Assembly (NCBI RefSeq): GCF_000471905.2 | Contig: NW_006497735.1 | Coordinates: 2,938,381-3,002,380 of the forward strand | Origin: Amborella trichopoda | Lineage: Eukaryota > Streptophyta > Magnoliopsida > Amborellales > Amborellaceae | Length of the DNA stretch: 64,000 bases | Reading direction: 5' to 3' | Shown: positions 35,651 to 47,105 of the stretch, piece after piece | Layout: each line of letters begins with the position of its first letter | How positions within the stretch are numbered: position 1 is the first letter of the stretch | Notes under the pieces: model-generated | Seen by the model: only the letters and a program-made list of their open reading frames with translations | Told to the model about the DNA's origin: nothing | Database searches by the model: none | Made by a program: the position numbers and the translations under genes

Positions 35651-36315
35651 ACACATTGGATTTTATTTACATCTATCTTTTAGCCAAAAGAAAAAATGGC
35701 CCATTGCTTCCGCATGTTTCTCAAACATGTCATCCACCATTGATTTTTAAGTCCAAAACACTGATTCAAATCATAGGTCAAAATAATAAGAACAATAATA
35801 ATTTGATAAAGCTTTAGGTGGTGGAGGTTCGAATCCTCTTCAAGGCATTGAGAATGCTTATTGAATGAGCAATTCAATAACTTTCTTAATGTGTATTGAT
35901 CACCATCGGGATAACAAATTCAATTCTAATTTGGTAAATGATGATTTACTCCCACTATCCAATGAATAGATATCAACAATATGATAATTCAATCTAACAT
36001 GATACATCATTAAATATTTTTAATGTTACGTGGATATACATAAAGCATTATAAGGTGCCAATGATTACTACATCTCAATGAAAAATAATTGCTTAGCATC
36101 ACATCTTCATGGGTACAAATTTAGTTTTCTAAATATAAGGAAGAATAGTAACTAAAATAAATAAAAATAAGCCACAACTAGGTTAAAAATAATGAACAAC
36201 ATTATTAATTCAAACAAAATATTCTTACAAAAAATGGCCAAAAGGCTTACACTTTCCAAGGATGTTGTAATGTACAATCTTGTAAAAAAGTAAGGGAGAA
36301 AAAAGAATATTATCA

Positions 36316-36317
<2 letters not shown>

Positions 36318-36346
<29 letters not shown>

Positions 36347-36347
36347 T
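36318..36347. repeat. (AT)n microsatellite
   Basis: About 14 uninterrupted AT dinucleotides. Confidence 0.95.
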
Positions 36348-36782
36348 CTTGAACTTGGAATATTCATAAGCATTGATCACCATGAAATATTTCAAGTGAA
36401 GTATTTGTTTACATAAATAGTTGTCTTGTCATAATATGTATAATTGCTAGAGGGCTATATTAGAAATAAAAAAGTAAATAGTGAATACCAAATTTCTCTT
36501 TCGTACACAACAAATGAGATAGTGTATCTCTCTTTTCCTCTCCATATGTTTTCATACAATTGATTAGATGAATGAATATTGAGCTCTGCCTAAAATTACA
36601 CAAGCTGCCTTTTGTGCAGTAAGAGGTTTAGCTAAAATATAAAATAATGTCTCACAATATTAACATCAGTGCAACTTTCGAATGATGTCTATGGTCATGG
36701 ATATGGGGATGATGGTGTTCATGTGGTTCATAGCCCATAGTGTAAATGACAAGCTAATGAATGCGTCTTTCATGTTCATTGA

Positions 36783-37410
36783 AGAGAGAGACTTACTTAT
36801 CTTTAGGTAGAGAGACAAACTTAAATTTTGAAAAAGAGAGAGACTTACGTTTTGAAATCGGACCACACACTGATTTGCATTGGTTTCATGCTATTAAGAT
36901 AAAATAGAATGTTCTAATTTAAGGCAATAAAAAATTTACCATAAAATATTTGTAATTAAAACCTTCCAAATACTTTTCATATTCAAAGTGCATTGATTTC
37001 AAAATATTTAGATAAAATAGAATGTGAACAAATTTCTAATTTAAGGCAATAAAGAACTTACCATAAAAACTTTGTAATTGAAACCTTCCAAATACTTTTC
37101 ATATTCAAAGTGTATTGATTTCATGCTATTTAGATAAAATAGAATGTTAACAAAATTTTTAATTTAAGGAAATAAAGGACTTACGAAAAAAAGATTTTTC
37201 TAATTGGAGCTTACCAATTATTTTGAAACACTACCTAATATTAGCCGTGGTCCTTAAAGGAAACTCAAGGCAGTTTCTTTTATTTAATCCTATGTAATAA
37301 GCTAAACCTGTCATTAGTCCACTAATGACTCACATAATAGGATGTCATCCAAGCATTTTTATAATTTGATAAAAGATATTTATAACACTGGGTTTTCCCT
37401 CCAGTGTAAA
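36783..37410 (-). repeat. Inverted repeat arm 2 (~625 bp)
   Basis: Counterpart of 33475-34100, with 2.7 kb between the arms. It ends GGGTTTTCCCTCCAGTGTAAA. Confidence 0.85.
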
Positions 37411-37565
37411 TCTTATTAAAGCTAAAAAATGGACTCAAGTATATGACATTGCTTCATGTTAACCACATGGGATTTCACATATACTTCAATATAGCTTTTG
37501 TACCATTATTGAAAAAAAAAAAATTATGGGAGAAAATGGCTTGATAGGCCACATTTTCATCAATT
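37411..37565 (-). mobile_element. Fragment of a third copy of the non-coding LTR element
   Basis: CTTATTAAAGCTAAAAAATGG through TGATAGGCCACATTT matches 30722-30870 and 34910-35060, then ends at duplication-unit sequence. Confidence 0.65.
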
Positions 37566-38125
37566 TCTTGGTTTTATTCAGATTTGAAGAAGTCCCTTTG
37601 AGGTAGATTCCCCACAAATTCGAATTTTATGGGACCCTCTCTCCACCGACACTGTGATTTAACAAGTTTGCACATTAATCATGACCAGATGGACTTTAGG
37701 TAGCCTGTTTTGCCCAGGATTTCGCATGTAAACAAGTTGATATATTGATGTAAGACTCGCGAAATAAATAAAGCCGTTTTATATTCTTCTTGAGTTGTAT
37801 TTCATTTCATAGTGATATGGACTGGCCTGAGTGGCAATTGTTTATATCCTCCTAATTCCAGAAGTACATAAAAGAATAATTGCTCTTTTACATATAATCA
37901 CCTTCCAATAGGATAGTCTATGATGTGGGCCTTCGTGAATGTCGCACATAATAAACATAATCAAATTAATATGCTTTTCACAACTGTATTTGGGGATCTA
38001 TTCGTTAGGTATCCTTTCCTTTTAGCAAAGATGCTTGCTTATAGGGAACCCAAGCCAAGTTCCTATCCACATGTTTCACATGTTTGCAAATCTTGAATTT
38101 CTTATAGGGTAGGTGATTAAAAGAT

Positions 38126-38509
38126 GGGTGAGGTTTGTATGAGGTGTGAAGCTTATACTATTGAAGTAAGGTGCACCTTAAAAATATGCTGAAATGCAGT
38201 TTTGGTGCTGCGCAGCTTTGTGATGATATGAAATCATATTGTTGCATCCAATTATGAAATTTAAAGTTTCAAAAATGGTGACGATCAAACAAATATATAA
38301 AAACTTAAAAATCTTAAAAATGGACGGTCCAGATAATGTGTTAGAAGATGAACTATTGTTAGGACTAGAAATCCCCCTTTTGCATGTCTATAAATCTCCA
38401 GGATGATTGATTTGAGGGTTTTCCAGCACCGAAACAACCTTTCCTTGTGGGATTTTAGGTGCACCTTACTCGTATAATATAAGGTTGATACCTTATGTAA
38501 ACCTTTTCC
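38126..38509 (-). mobile_element. MULE-type MITE, copy B, 9-bp duplication
   Basis: 384 bp, left end GGGTGAGGTTTGTATGAGG, right end TATGTAAACCTTTTCC. Flanked by perfect TTAAAAGAT (38117-38125, 38510-38518). Confidence 0.9.
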
Positions 38510-38639
38510 TTAAAAGATGCATGTTATGGAGTTAATTTTGGTCATATTTAAAGAAATTTCCGTACTGTGACCTTAATGTTTGCCATTTTCCTATTGTTCA
38601 TATAATCTTTTCTATTTTCACTACGATAATCCTTCCAAA

Positions 38640-39021
38640 GGGAAAAGTTTATTTAAGGTTGCAACCTTAAAATATAGAACTATAGATGCACCTAAAAAAT
38701 CCATCACTAAAGGTTGTCTTAATGTTTAAAAACCCTCTAATTGATCATCTCGACATCGAGATGTATGACCATGAAAAAAAAAGGATTTTGACTCCCAGAA
38801 ATGGTGCATCTTACAACATATTATCTAGACCGTCCATTTTCAAGAGTTTCATCTACTTGATTTTAATCATTTTTGGATTTTAAAATTTTATAATTAGATT
38901 TGAAAATAGATTTTGAGATAATCTTAAGAATATTTTACATCAAAATTATATGTTATGATAAAATTTGAAGGCATGTCTTAAATGGATTGTTTAAGGTTGC
39001 AACCTTATGGAAACCACACTC
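38640..39021 (+). mobile_element. MULE-type MITE, copy C, palindrome at both ends
   Basis: The best-preserved ends: TTTAAGGTTGCAACCTTA near both termini. Flanks CCTTCCAAA and TATTCCAAA agree at 7 of 9. Confidence 0.85.
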
Positions 39022-39073
39022 TATTCCAAAAGAAAATCAAAGTAAAAAATTGTCTTAGATATAGTAATTTTAA

Positions 39074-39287
39074 GGAAAAATTACAAAAGCCCTCCTTAAC
39101 TCTTTTTATCACCTCTCCCAACCAATTTTTTTTATCAAAACTTTTCTAGCAAATAATCCCCCACTCAAAAATTTATAGTAGGAAAAATTACAAAAGCCCT
39201 CCTTAACTCTTTTTATCACCTCTCCCAACCAATTTTTTTTATCAAAACTTTTCTAGCAAATAATCCCCCTCTCAAAAATTTGTAGCT
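39074..39287. repeat. 107-bp tandem duplication
   Basis: GGAAAAATTACAAAAGCCCT starts at 39074 and 39181; the two units are nearly identical, differing near CCCCCACTC/CCCCCTCTC, so the event is recent. Confidence 0.92.
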
Positions 39288-40780
39288 TTTAGTATCAAAA
39301 TGCCCTCTCTCTCTCTCTTCTAACACCCACGACTTAACTTTTCCCATAAAACATACAAAAAGGCTGTCCAACAATGTAAACAAACGGTCCGGCACTCTCC
39401 CAAATCGGTTCGGCACTGCCAAAGAGCAGTCCGGGCCCATACTGTCTAGCACTACCAAAGAGCGGTCCTGCAATAGGCCCATGTGATTTGGCAATAAGCC
39501 CAAAAGCATGGTTCGGTAAGGTCTTCATTCGGTCCGGCAATTATTGTGTGACAATGTGCCCTCGGTCCTGCATATTGTGGACTCCGTCTGATATTCTTTC
39601 TAGTCATTGAGCGTCTTACGGAGATGTGATGTCATCATGTACGGACAAGGGTAATTTTGTAAAAAAAAAGATGACTTTTTGACTTGGGGATATTTACTAG
39701 AAAAATTTGTTTTGGGGTAAAAGTTGCGACAAAACGATTGGTTGGGGAGACGTTGCCCAAAAAATCCAAGTTAGGGGTATCTATAGCAAGATGTATTGCT
39801 CCAGTGTAGGACCACCCTGTCCATTTACTCCGTCTAGTAAAACTAAGCTAGGAGTATATTTACGACACCAAGTTTTTGAGAGGCTAACTTCTAAGCACAC
39901 AAACTAACCTCGAAAAAGGAAAACATTATGTGATTCAAGAATGATAAACCATCTCAAAATTAAATAGGGGCCGCCCAATTTTTGGAGGGCAAGATCTAAG
40001 CGTTGAAAAACTCAATCTCTAGTTTTTCTTTTTTCTTTTTCTAATAACCATCGAGTGGTTCTTAGGCAGATCCCACAAGATTTAGGAGAACAAAAAAGAA
40101 AACGCCCAAGTAACTCTTTTTTCTAGAGTATGTAAATGTGGAGTATGCTCCCAGCATGCTAGACGCGCTAATTTTTAATATATAACGCTTGTGCTCCCTT
40201 GGGAGCATACTATACGGCTACTCCCTCGGCTAGATGACCTACTTTGGAGGATTTTTCAGTCTGAAAATTTGGGATACACCTTAAAATCAATAGATCTAGA
40301 TAAGTTTTTAAAATTTTAAGTTTTCAAAGACTTAGATCTCAATGTCAAGAAATTCGACAGTCTCCATTCAATTTTGAGATTTTTTTTTTTTTCAAATGAA
40401 GTGCTATTTAGAAATTTGTTTTATTCAGGTCGTTCTATAAGTCGAAAAGGATACATCTCCAAATGTTACTCTTACATTGAGTTTTACCAAGGGAGTAAAT
40501 GGGCAGAATGCACCCCTAGGAATGAATTTTTTTTTTTTTTTAGTGTTAAGGGTATGAAATATTTTGGCCTCAATTAACTCCGGACAACAAATTTTCCAAA
40601 ATATTTAACTAATTTGACTCCAAGAACAGTGGTATTATTATGATGTAAGTAGCTCAACCATAAGATGACCTTCTTGATTTAAATTTTCTCCTTTAGATTA
40701 AATATGAGATCTTAGGAAGAAAGTCATAATTGTTTCATTTTAAATAATTACTCTCATTGAGGAACCCATTATACCTAGGA
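39288..40780. other. Intergenic upstream of NPF copy 2
   Basis: No gene. The stretch 40560-40860 aligns with the copy 1 promoter. GGTCCGGCACT/GGTTCGGCACTGCC-like words repeat at 39387-39470. Confidence 0.5.
40142..40211. repeat. Hairpin-forming inverted repeat AGTATGCTCCC
   Basis: AGTATGCTCCC at 40142-40152 and GGGAGCATACT at 40201-40211, perfect over 11 bp with a 48-bp loop. Confidence 0.85.
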
Positions 40781-40800
40781 CCAACCTGCATACATAAGGC

Positions 40801-40809
40801 CATAAATAC
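40801..40809 (+). promoter_or_regulatory. Possible TATA box of NPF copy 2
   Basis: CATAAATAC in the stretch that aligns with the copy 1 promoter. It is about 450 bp from the ATG because an extra ~190-bp piece with an 81-bp duplication lies in between. Confidence 0.3.
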
Positions 40810-41024
40810 AGCACATTTCCATCTGTCAAGGCATAGAAAAGTCCCTTGACCCTCATCGTTTTCTTCTTATTAAATCATAAAACCTTTTTTTTTTTTCTCC
40901 ATCAAAAGATTCTGTGCTCCCTCAAATAAAATCTGATCTAAGAGTTCTTTTGGGATTTAGAATTTTGAGTTCAAGATTCACGAGAAGATTTGGCAAAGTT
41001 TTACACTGCTGTCTACCTAGCATG

Positions 41025-41186
41025 TACCCTCGTCTATCTGTGGTAATGTAGGGTCGACAAATGAGTACAAGTGCTTGAAAAGTGCATTCCAACTATTGCC
41101 TCGCATACCCTCGTCTATCTGTGGCAATGTAGGGTCGACAAATGAGTACAAGTGCTTGAAAAGTGCATTCCAACTATCGCCTCGCA
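41025..41186. repeat. 81-bp tandem duplication upstream of NPF copy 2
   Basis: TACCCTCGTCTATCTGTGG begins at 41025 and 41106. The length is 27 codons, so a minus-strand open frame repeats a 27-residue unit. Absent from the copy 1 promoter. It ends 74 bp before the ATG, so it probably lies in the 5' leader. Confidence 0.9.
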
Positions 41187-41260
41187 TTGTTAAGGCTTCA
41201 TTAAAGCCATCAGATCCTCTTAGCCTGATCATTTGCTTCCTTTAATCTTTATTTTCAGAC

Positions 41261-41348
41261 ATGAATCAAAACAGCTTCATAGATTGGAAGGAGAATCCCA
41301 TCAACAAGCAAAAACATGGAGGACATAGGGCCACATGCCTATTGCACA
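41261..41348 (+). CDS. NPF: NPF copy 2 exon 1
   Basis: 88 nt, ATG to donor GTAAGA at 41349. It reads MNQNSFIDWKENPINKQ then HGGHRA, parallel to copy 1. Confidence 0.82.
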
Positions 41349-41483
41349 GTAAGATGTCCCCAACTCAATTTCTTATCTGTTGAGCCAAGCAAAAGCCAAA
41401 AGCACCTGTATTTGTACATTGCAAATCATAATTCTAAGAATCACTGTTAATGTAGTTGCTTAATTGGTTTTGTTTCATTGCAG

Positions 41484-41701
41484 TCTTAGTGCTGTCAGTG
41501 AATATTGCGATGCTACCGATGATAATGAACACAGTTACTTAGCTGCACGAAACCATGCATTTCGATCTTGCAAAGGCCTCTACTACCATGACGAACTTCA
41601 TTGGTGCAACTTCACTCTTTGCTTTGTTCGAGGGGTTCCTCTCAGATTCATACATCAAGAGATTCAAGATGATACTCATCTTCGGTCCAATGCAGTTTCT
41701 A
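41484..41701 (+). CDS. NPF: NPF copy 2 exon 2, contains in-frame TAG
   Basis: 218 nt between acceptor GCAG and donor GTATGT. The frame set by exon 1 meets TAG at 41540-41542, then stays open to the donor with MHFDLAKASTTMTNFIGATS and FLSDSYIKRF. Confidence 0.85.
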
Positions 41702-42267
41702 GTATGTTATTATTTTGAATTTTGTTATTTTCTCGCTATATCCCCTAGAGAATTTAATTAAATCAAGTTATGCACATCAAGTCCTTTTAACCTTAAAATT
41801 TGGATATTATGAAAAAATCTTCGTTTGCAGAAACAGAGTAAATAAGGATGATACCACCAATGAGAACCAGTTTTCTTGAAAAATTACTGGTCATTTTATT
41901 TGTTACCAGGAAAATGTGCTCAATTCGCTAAATTCTGGATAGGTATGAAACATAAAGAATCTGCAAAACTATTGAACATGAAAGAATACCAGTTTATATC
42001 TGACATACCAATTCCTACTTCAATAGCTTTTAGGTTCTGATTCATTTATAGGATAATATTGAATAGAAAATTCATATCAGCAATTAAATCCCAATTTAAT
42101 ATACCAGAGCATAGGTATTATGTTGAAAATTCTTATGTTAAACAAGACTCTTTCATATTGGTGTCTCTAACAGTTTGAGATGGGCTATAAGACAGTAACA
42201 AACATCAATTTATATTCTATGGTTTTGGAGGATTTGAAGATTGATTAGTTGTTCATGGTAATCATAG

Positions 42268-42708
42268 GGATATGGGATGCTTGCAGCTCAGGCACATTTC
42301 GGATTGCTTCGTCCACCTCCGTGTGACACTGCAAATGATGAAAGCAATTGCAGTCCTGCTGAAGGGGGGAAAGCTGCAATGCTTTATATTGCACTATACA
42401 CACTGGCCCTTGGTGAAGGTTGTTTAAGGGCTAATATCCCTCCATTTGGAGGTGATCAATTTGATGAGAATGATATTGAAGAATCTAAGCAAAGGTCTAG
42501 CTTCTTCAACTGGTACACTTTCAGCATTTCACTGGGTGGTGCGATTGGTTTGGTTCTGATAATTTGGCTACAAAGTAGTGAAGGTTGGGCCTATGGATTT
42601 GCTACATGTTCCTTATTTATTTTAGTAGGCTGGATCGTGGCCGCGAGTGGGTTCCCCTTGTATCGCCACCAACGCCCGAGTGGTAGTCCTCTGTCAAGAA
42701 TCATGCAG
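42268..42708 (+). CDS. NPF: NPF copy 2 exon 3 (helices 3-6)
   Basis: 441 nt, open, acceptor ATAG, donor GCAAGG. It carries ALGEGCLRANIPPFGGDQFD, FFNWYTFSISLGGAIGLVL and FPLYRHQRPSGSPLSRIMQ. Confidence 0.9.
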
Positions 42709-42934
42709 GCAAGGACCACCTCTCTCTGTCTGCGTCTGTGTGTGTGCGTGCACGCGCATGTACATGTGTGACATACATCTTTTCTGAAAGGAACCCAAGT
42801 GCGACAATGTATCGTTCTCTCAAGAAACACACACGGTCCTCTATCTTCTCTCTAACACATTCACAAGGACACATGTGTGACACACACAAACACATACCCT
42901 TTTTCTATTGGAACCTTTCGTTTCAAACTCAGCC

Positions 42935-43325
42935 CGTCCAACTTGGAATCGGCTGATCAAACCAGAACCTGGGTATTTTAAAAAAAATAAAAAATATATA
43001 AAACCCCAAAAAATAAGAGATTTATTTGTAAAGTACCTTTGAATAATTTTTTATCATCTTGGGAAAGATTGGAAAGTGTTTCGACCATGAATACTTATTT
43101 TTTACAGTTTTCCATCTTTTTTTAATTTTTTTTAAAATACCCCTGGCACAAATGTATTTTTGAAAATCCATTTTTCACTAATTTTCACCTTTATTTGGAT
43201 GTCCCTTGTAAGTTAGGCTTTAAATATACTTTTCATTTTTTTTAAAATTTTTGGTATTTTTTTTTAATTTTTTAACATTTTTTGAACCAGTCAGGATATG
43301 TCCAATTAAGCTGGTTGAACTGGCT
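42935..43325 (+). mobile_element. AT-cored dispersed repeat, copy 2 (NPF copy 2 intron 3)
   Basis: GAACCTGGGTATTTTAAAAA, then ATATATAAAACCCCAAAAAATAAG, ending GTTGAACTGG. It sits in a different intron from copy 1, so it is a separate insertion. Confidence 0.6.
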
Positions 43326-43392
43326 AATTTATCACGTGTTACACACTCTTCCACTCTCTCTCTCTTATAATTAAATACGTTTTTTAATTTAG

Positions 43393-43517
43393 GTAATAGT
43401 TGTAGCCATAAAGAATAGGAAGCTTGATCTACCTGCAAATGCTGAGGAATTAAATCATGGAAAGATTGTGGAGGATACGGTGGATATGGAAGGTCTGACT
43501 AACACCAATGATTTCAA
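43393..43517 (+). CDS. NPF: NPF copy 2 exon 4 (central loop)
   Basis: 125 nt, acceptor TTAG, donor GTAAGT. It reads VIVVAIKNRKLDLPANAEEL then an acidic stretch. Confidence 0.85.
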
Positions 43518-43583
43518 GTAAGTCAGACAAATTGCCAAATATTTTATTTTTTTTATGGACCATGGCTATATTTATTTAAGTTT

Positions 43584-43968
43584 GGAAAAGGTTTATACAA
43601 GGTTGCAAACTTAAAACGTAGAATTACATATGCGTCTCAAAAATCCATCAAAAAAGATTGTTTTAATGTTGAAAAACTATCTAATTGATCATTTCGATAT
43701 CAAGATTTATGAATATGCGAAAAAAAAAAAGATTTTAAGTACCAAAAGTGGTGCATCTTGCAACACATTATCTAGACCGTGCATTTTCAAGCTTTTCATA
43801 TGTTTATAAATCTCTTTTTTTTAAGTTTAAAATTTTATAGTTAGATATGGAAATAAATTTTCGTATAATCTTAAAAAACTTTTATACCAAGGTATATGTT
43901 ATGATAAAATTTAAAAGTACGCCTTCATTGGATGGTTTAAGGTTGCAACCTCATAGAAACCACAGCCT
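43584..43968 (+). mobile_element. MULE-type MITE, copy D, in NPF copy 2 intron 4
   Basis: 385 bp from GGAAAAGGTTTATACAAGG to AGAAACCACAGCCT, flanked by perfect TTTAAGTTT (43575-43583, 43969-43977). Confidence 0.9.
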
Positions 43969-44186
43969 TTTAAGTTTTTTTTCTATCGCAATTCCCAATG
44001 CTTGTTGAAGATGAGAACAAAGGAGTCAAACTATGCTTTCATCCACCGTTAGTTCTCGGCATGGATGGTAGAGTTGAACTATCATACAACATGATGGTCA
44101 TCTCCACCATCTGTCTAATGATCGGAAGGTGGATAACCTGCTTTTTGACTGTGCGGCATTAACATGTGTATGTGGTTTATTCAAAA

Positions 44187-44537
44187 GGTGTGGCTTTTAT
44201 AAAATTTCCGCTTTAAATAATCAAGGTAAGGAACGCTTTCAAATCCTGTCTAAAGATGTAACATTCATGAACGAAATCGTTATGATGGCCTAAAATCTAA
44301 TTTGACCTTTAATTATAAAATCTATAGTTTTAAAATTAGTATAGGTCAAGCATATTCATAAATACTTAAAAAGTTGAAAACTGACCGTTTAAATAAATAT
44401 TACAACCTTTAAGCCTTGAAAGACCTCACGATGATCAAGTAGAGGGTTTTCTAGACTCAAGACAATATTTTCTATGGGCTTTTGAGGTGTGCTATACTTC
44501 TATAATATAAAGTTGATGCTTTATATAAACTTTTTCC
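44187..44537 (-). mobile_element. MULE-type MITE, copy E
   Basis: Left end GGTGTGGCTTTTATAAAA, right end TTATATAAACTTTTTCC. Worn; the flanks do not give a clear duplication. Confidence 0.7.
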
Positions 44538-44547
44538 TCATTAAATA

Positions 44548-44931
44548 GGGTGCCGTTTGTATAAAATCGAGGCTCTAAGCAATCAAAGTAAAGTGCACCT
44601 TCAAATACTATTGCGAAATGTGTTTCAATATTGGAAATCTTTGTGATATCCTTAAAATGTATTTTCATATCTAATTATAAAATTTAAAACTTCAAAAATA
44701 GTGTAGACTGGGCACATCAATGAAAATCTTGAAAATGGACGGCTCAAAACTGCATAACAAGATGCATTATTTCCAAAATTTAAAATCCATTTTTTTCTCA
44801 TATCCATACATCTTGAGGTCGAGATGATCAATTGAGGATATTTAGACATCAAAACAACCTCTTCTAATCAAATTTATGAGGTGCACCCTAATTTGATCGT
44901 TTGGAGCTCCACACTTATATAAACGTTTTCC
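44548..44931 (-). mobile_element. MULE-type MITE, copy F, 10 bp from copy E
   Basis: Left end GGGTGCCGTTTGTATAAAA, right end TTATATAAACGTTTTCC, with ATGATCAATTGAGG and ATGGACGG landmarks. Flanks CATTAAATA and TTTAAAATA agree at 6 of 9. Confidence 0.75.
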
Positions 44932-47105
44932 TTTAAAATATCACTTCTAAAGTTCTATAACTATGCCCCCAAAAACAAAGAGGAATTATATAAGGCATCA
45001 ACCTTACACAATAAAAATAATATGTAATTAAGAAAAAGGTTGATCCTAAGCTGGAATATCTTCAAAATGATTATTTTAAAAGTGTCATTGAATAGATACA
45101 AAGTTCTAAAAAAAAATCTCGAACTTCGTAATTCAACCCATCCAATTTGACATTTAATAGGTGGAAATAATTATGAGCTCTTTATACAAAAGATAAATGG
45201 TCTCTTTATAGACAATCCCATACCTTAAAGTAAACAATGTTATCATACTCACAAGTTAAATTTGATATTAATTGTTTTGAATTCCTGTGAACTCGTATAT
45301 TGTACTTTTTATTAAAGAATTAGATGTGAAATCAACAAATTAGATTTCTTCTTCTCTTTCTCAATGTTCTTCCATTTGGGATGTAGGTAATGTCAATACC
45401 CCACAATATCTCCAAAAGATTTACATGCTCATGGGGGAGCAAATTGACCACTGACCACTTGCTTCCCTGGGGAAAACCTACTTAGGAGTAAATTTTTTGG
45501 ACCCAAAATTTTGTGTAACTCACTCATCATCCTGGCCACCAACCTAAAACAATAAAAAAGATTATGCACCATAGAAATGCTTGAGAAAAATCATGTCTCA
45601 GGATTGAATAGAGGCGTTGAGTTTTTGAATTATTAGGAATAAGTGTTTAAGCCTTTTAGTTCTTTCTTTTTTTATTTTCTGCTTTTTTTAAAAATTATTT
45701 ATATGGTGATTGTATGGTGTTTCCAATGATCAAATGTTTCCAAAGATCTTTGATTAAACAAGACCAAAGGAGTGTTAGGAAACAAGAATCGAATGTAGAC
45801 TCGAGCATTCACTTATCCAAATCACCTTGCAAATTCTGAGTGAATTGGACCAAATGTTGAGAAAAAGGAAAAACTCATAAACAAATAGAATCTCTCAGAA
45901 CTAGGTAAATGCCAAGCCCTTATAGTGAACAGGTAGTTCACTAGAACCTGGATTTGTACAAACTGGGAAATTCCCATATCAGGAGCATCTAAACTAGGAA
46001 CCCCTTGGCTCTGAGCTAACTTAGGAGATTCTGAGATAGCTTTGTGATTTTCCAAACACGGCTCCTAAATAGATGTTTTGCTCGACAAAGCATGTTTACA
46101 GTTTTCTCCCATGGAAGCATGACCTACTAATAATATGTTCTATAATTTACAAGTTTTATAAACCAAAAAAAAAAGGAAACGAGTGGGGTGGCGAGTGGGG
46201 GAGTGGTTTCATGCAATGACGTCATTGTAATAAAACCACACCTCTAAAACATGTTAAGGATGATCCTTAATTTTACATACAGCAGTCTCTTCATCCTAAT
46301 AATAATCAATCTCAAAAAGAAAAATATTCCTTGCACCATAAAATAAGTGAAAACAAGTACATCTCTAGTTATGAATATAGTCTATGTATTTTCTGAACAC
46401 TAATATCAAGGCTTTTAAGAATCAAAATCAAGTTAATCTGCTGATGATAAGGCCATCTACAAATTTGGGGTCAAATGGACAAACCTATAGTCATTGTGAT
46501 ACAAAAAACAATTTCAGGGATCGTTTTCATTTTACTCTTTCTTCTTTCCTTCTGGTTTTTGAGATTTCTCATATCGATAAAAGAGAAGGTGTTTCTCTCT
46601 CCCCCGTCCTCTCTCTCTCTTATATTGACTAGGGATTGTTGATTGTGAGGCCCCAATTCTGGACGGGAAGGGACACCAAAGAGAACCTCCCTCTGCCCTT
46701 CCATCCCTTAGATAGATAGATCGAGAGGTAGGGCAGAGCCTTCGGTTTTTTCATGTTGTCACACACAAACAATTGAACAATGAAAATAGATAGCGGGTGA
46801 CTCATCGAATTGATCGGGTTAATTAGGAATAAGGTTCAAATCTCTCAGTTTGTTAGGATGCCTCAGCTGCATACATCACTGCACTATTTATGGTGTCAAT
46901 ATATTTTGTTCTACTAACATAATTGATCATGCACGATGGATGATGCCACTTTACCCATACCCAATCAATTGTGTGGGCCCTACGAATGACACCACATGCA
47001 CTATCTTTAAAAATAGAAAATTGTGAAAGATGTATATGTCTGGTTATTTTTATCTCCTTTGGCTATTTTTATCTCATGACTCTTTCTTGGATCACATACT
47101 ATTAG

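Larger units (their letters stand above)
34908..36782 (-). mobile_element. Interior of non-coding LTR element II
   Basis: Same plan as element I: CCTATTAAAGCTAAAAAATGG, the 98-bp array, TTTACATCTATCTTTTAGCC and AATTTGGTAAATGATGATTTAC (35930; also 31991 in element I). No coding sequence. Confidence 0.6.

Noticed and set aside
30900-35817. Serial open frames in the 98-bp arrays (31147-31564 and 35084-35817)
   Set aside because: The period is not a multiple of three, so each unit changes frame; low-complexity by-product.
35815-35855. GGAGGTTCGAATCCTC, a tRNA T-arm-like motif
   Set aside because: No D-arm, anticodon arm or acceptor stem can be placed around it; sits inside a non-coding LTR element.
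41017-41232. Minus-strand frame with a repeated 27-residue unit
   Set aside because: Explained by the 81-bp DNA duplication in the NPF copy 2 leader; no homologue recognised.
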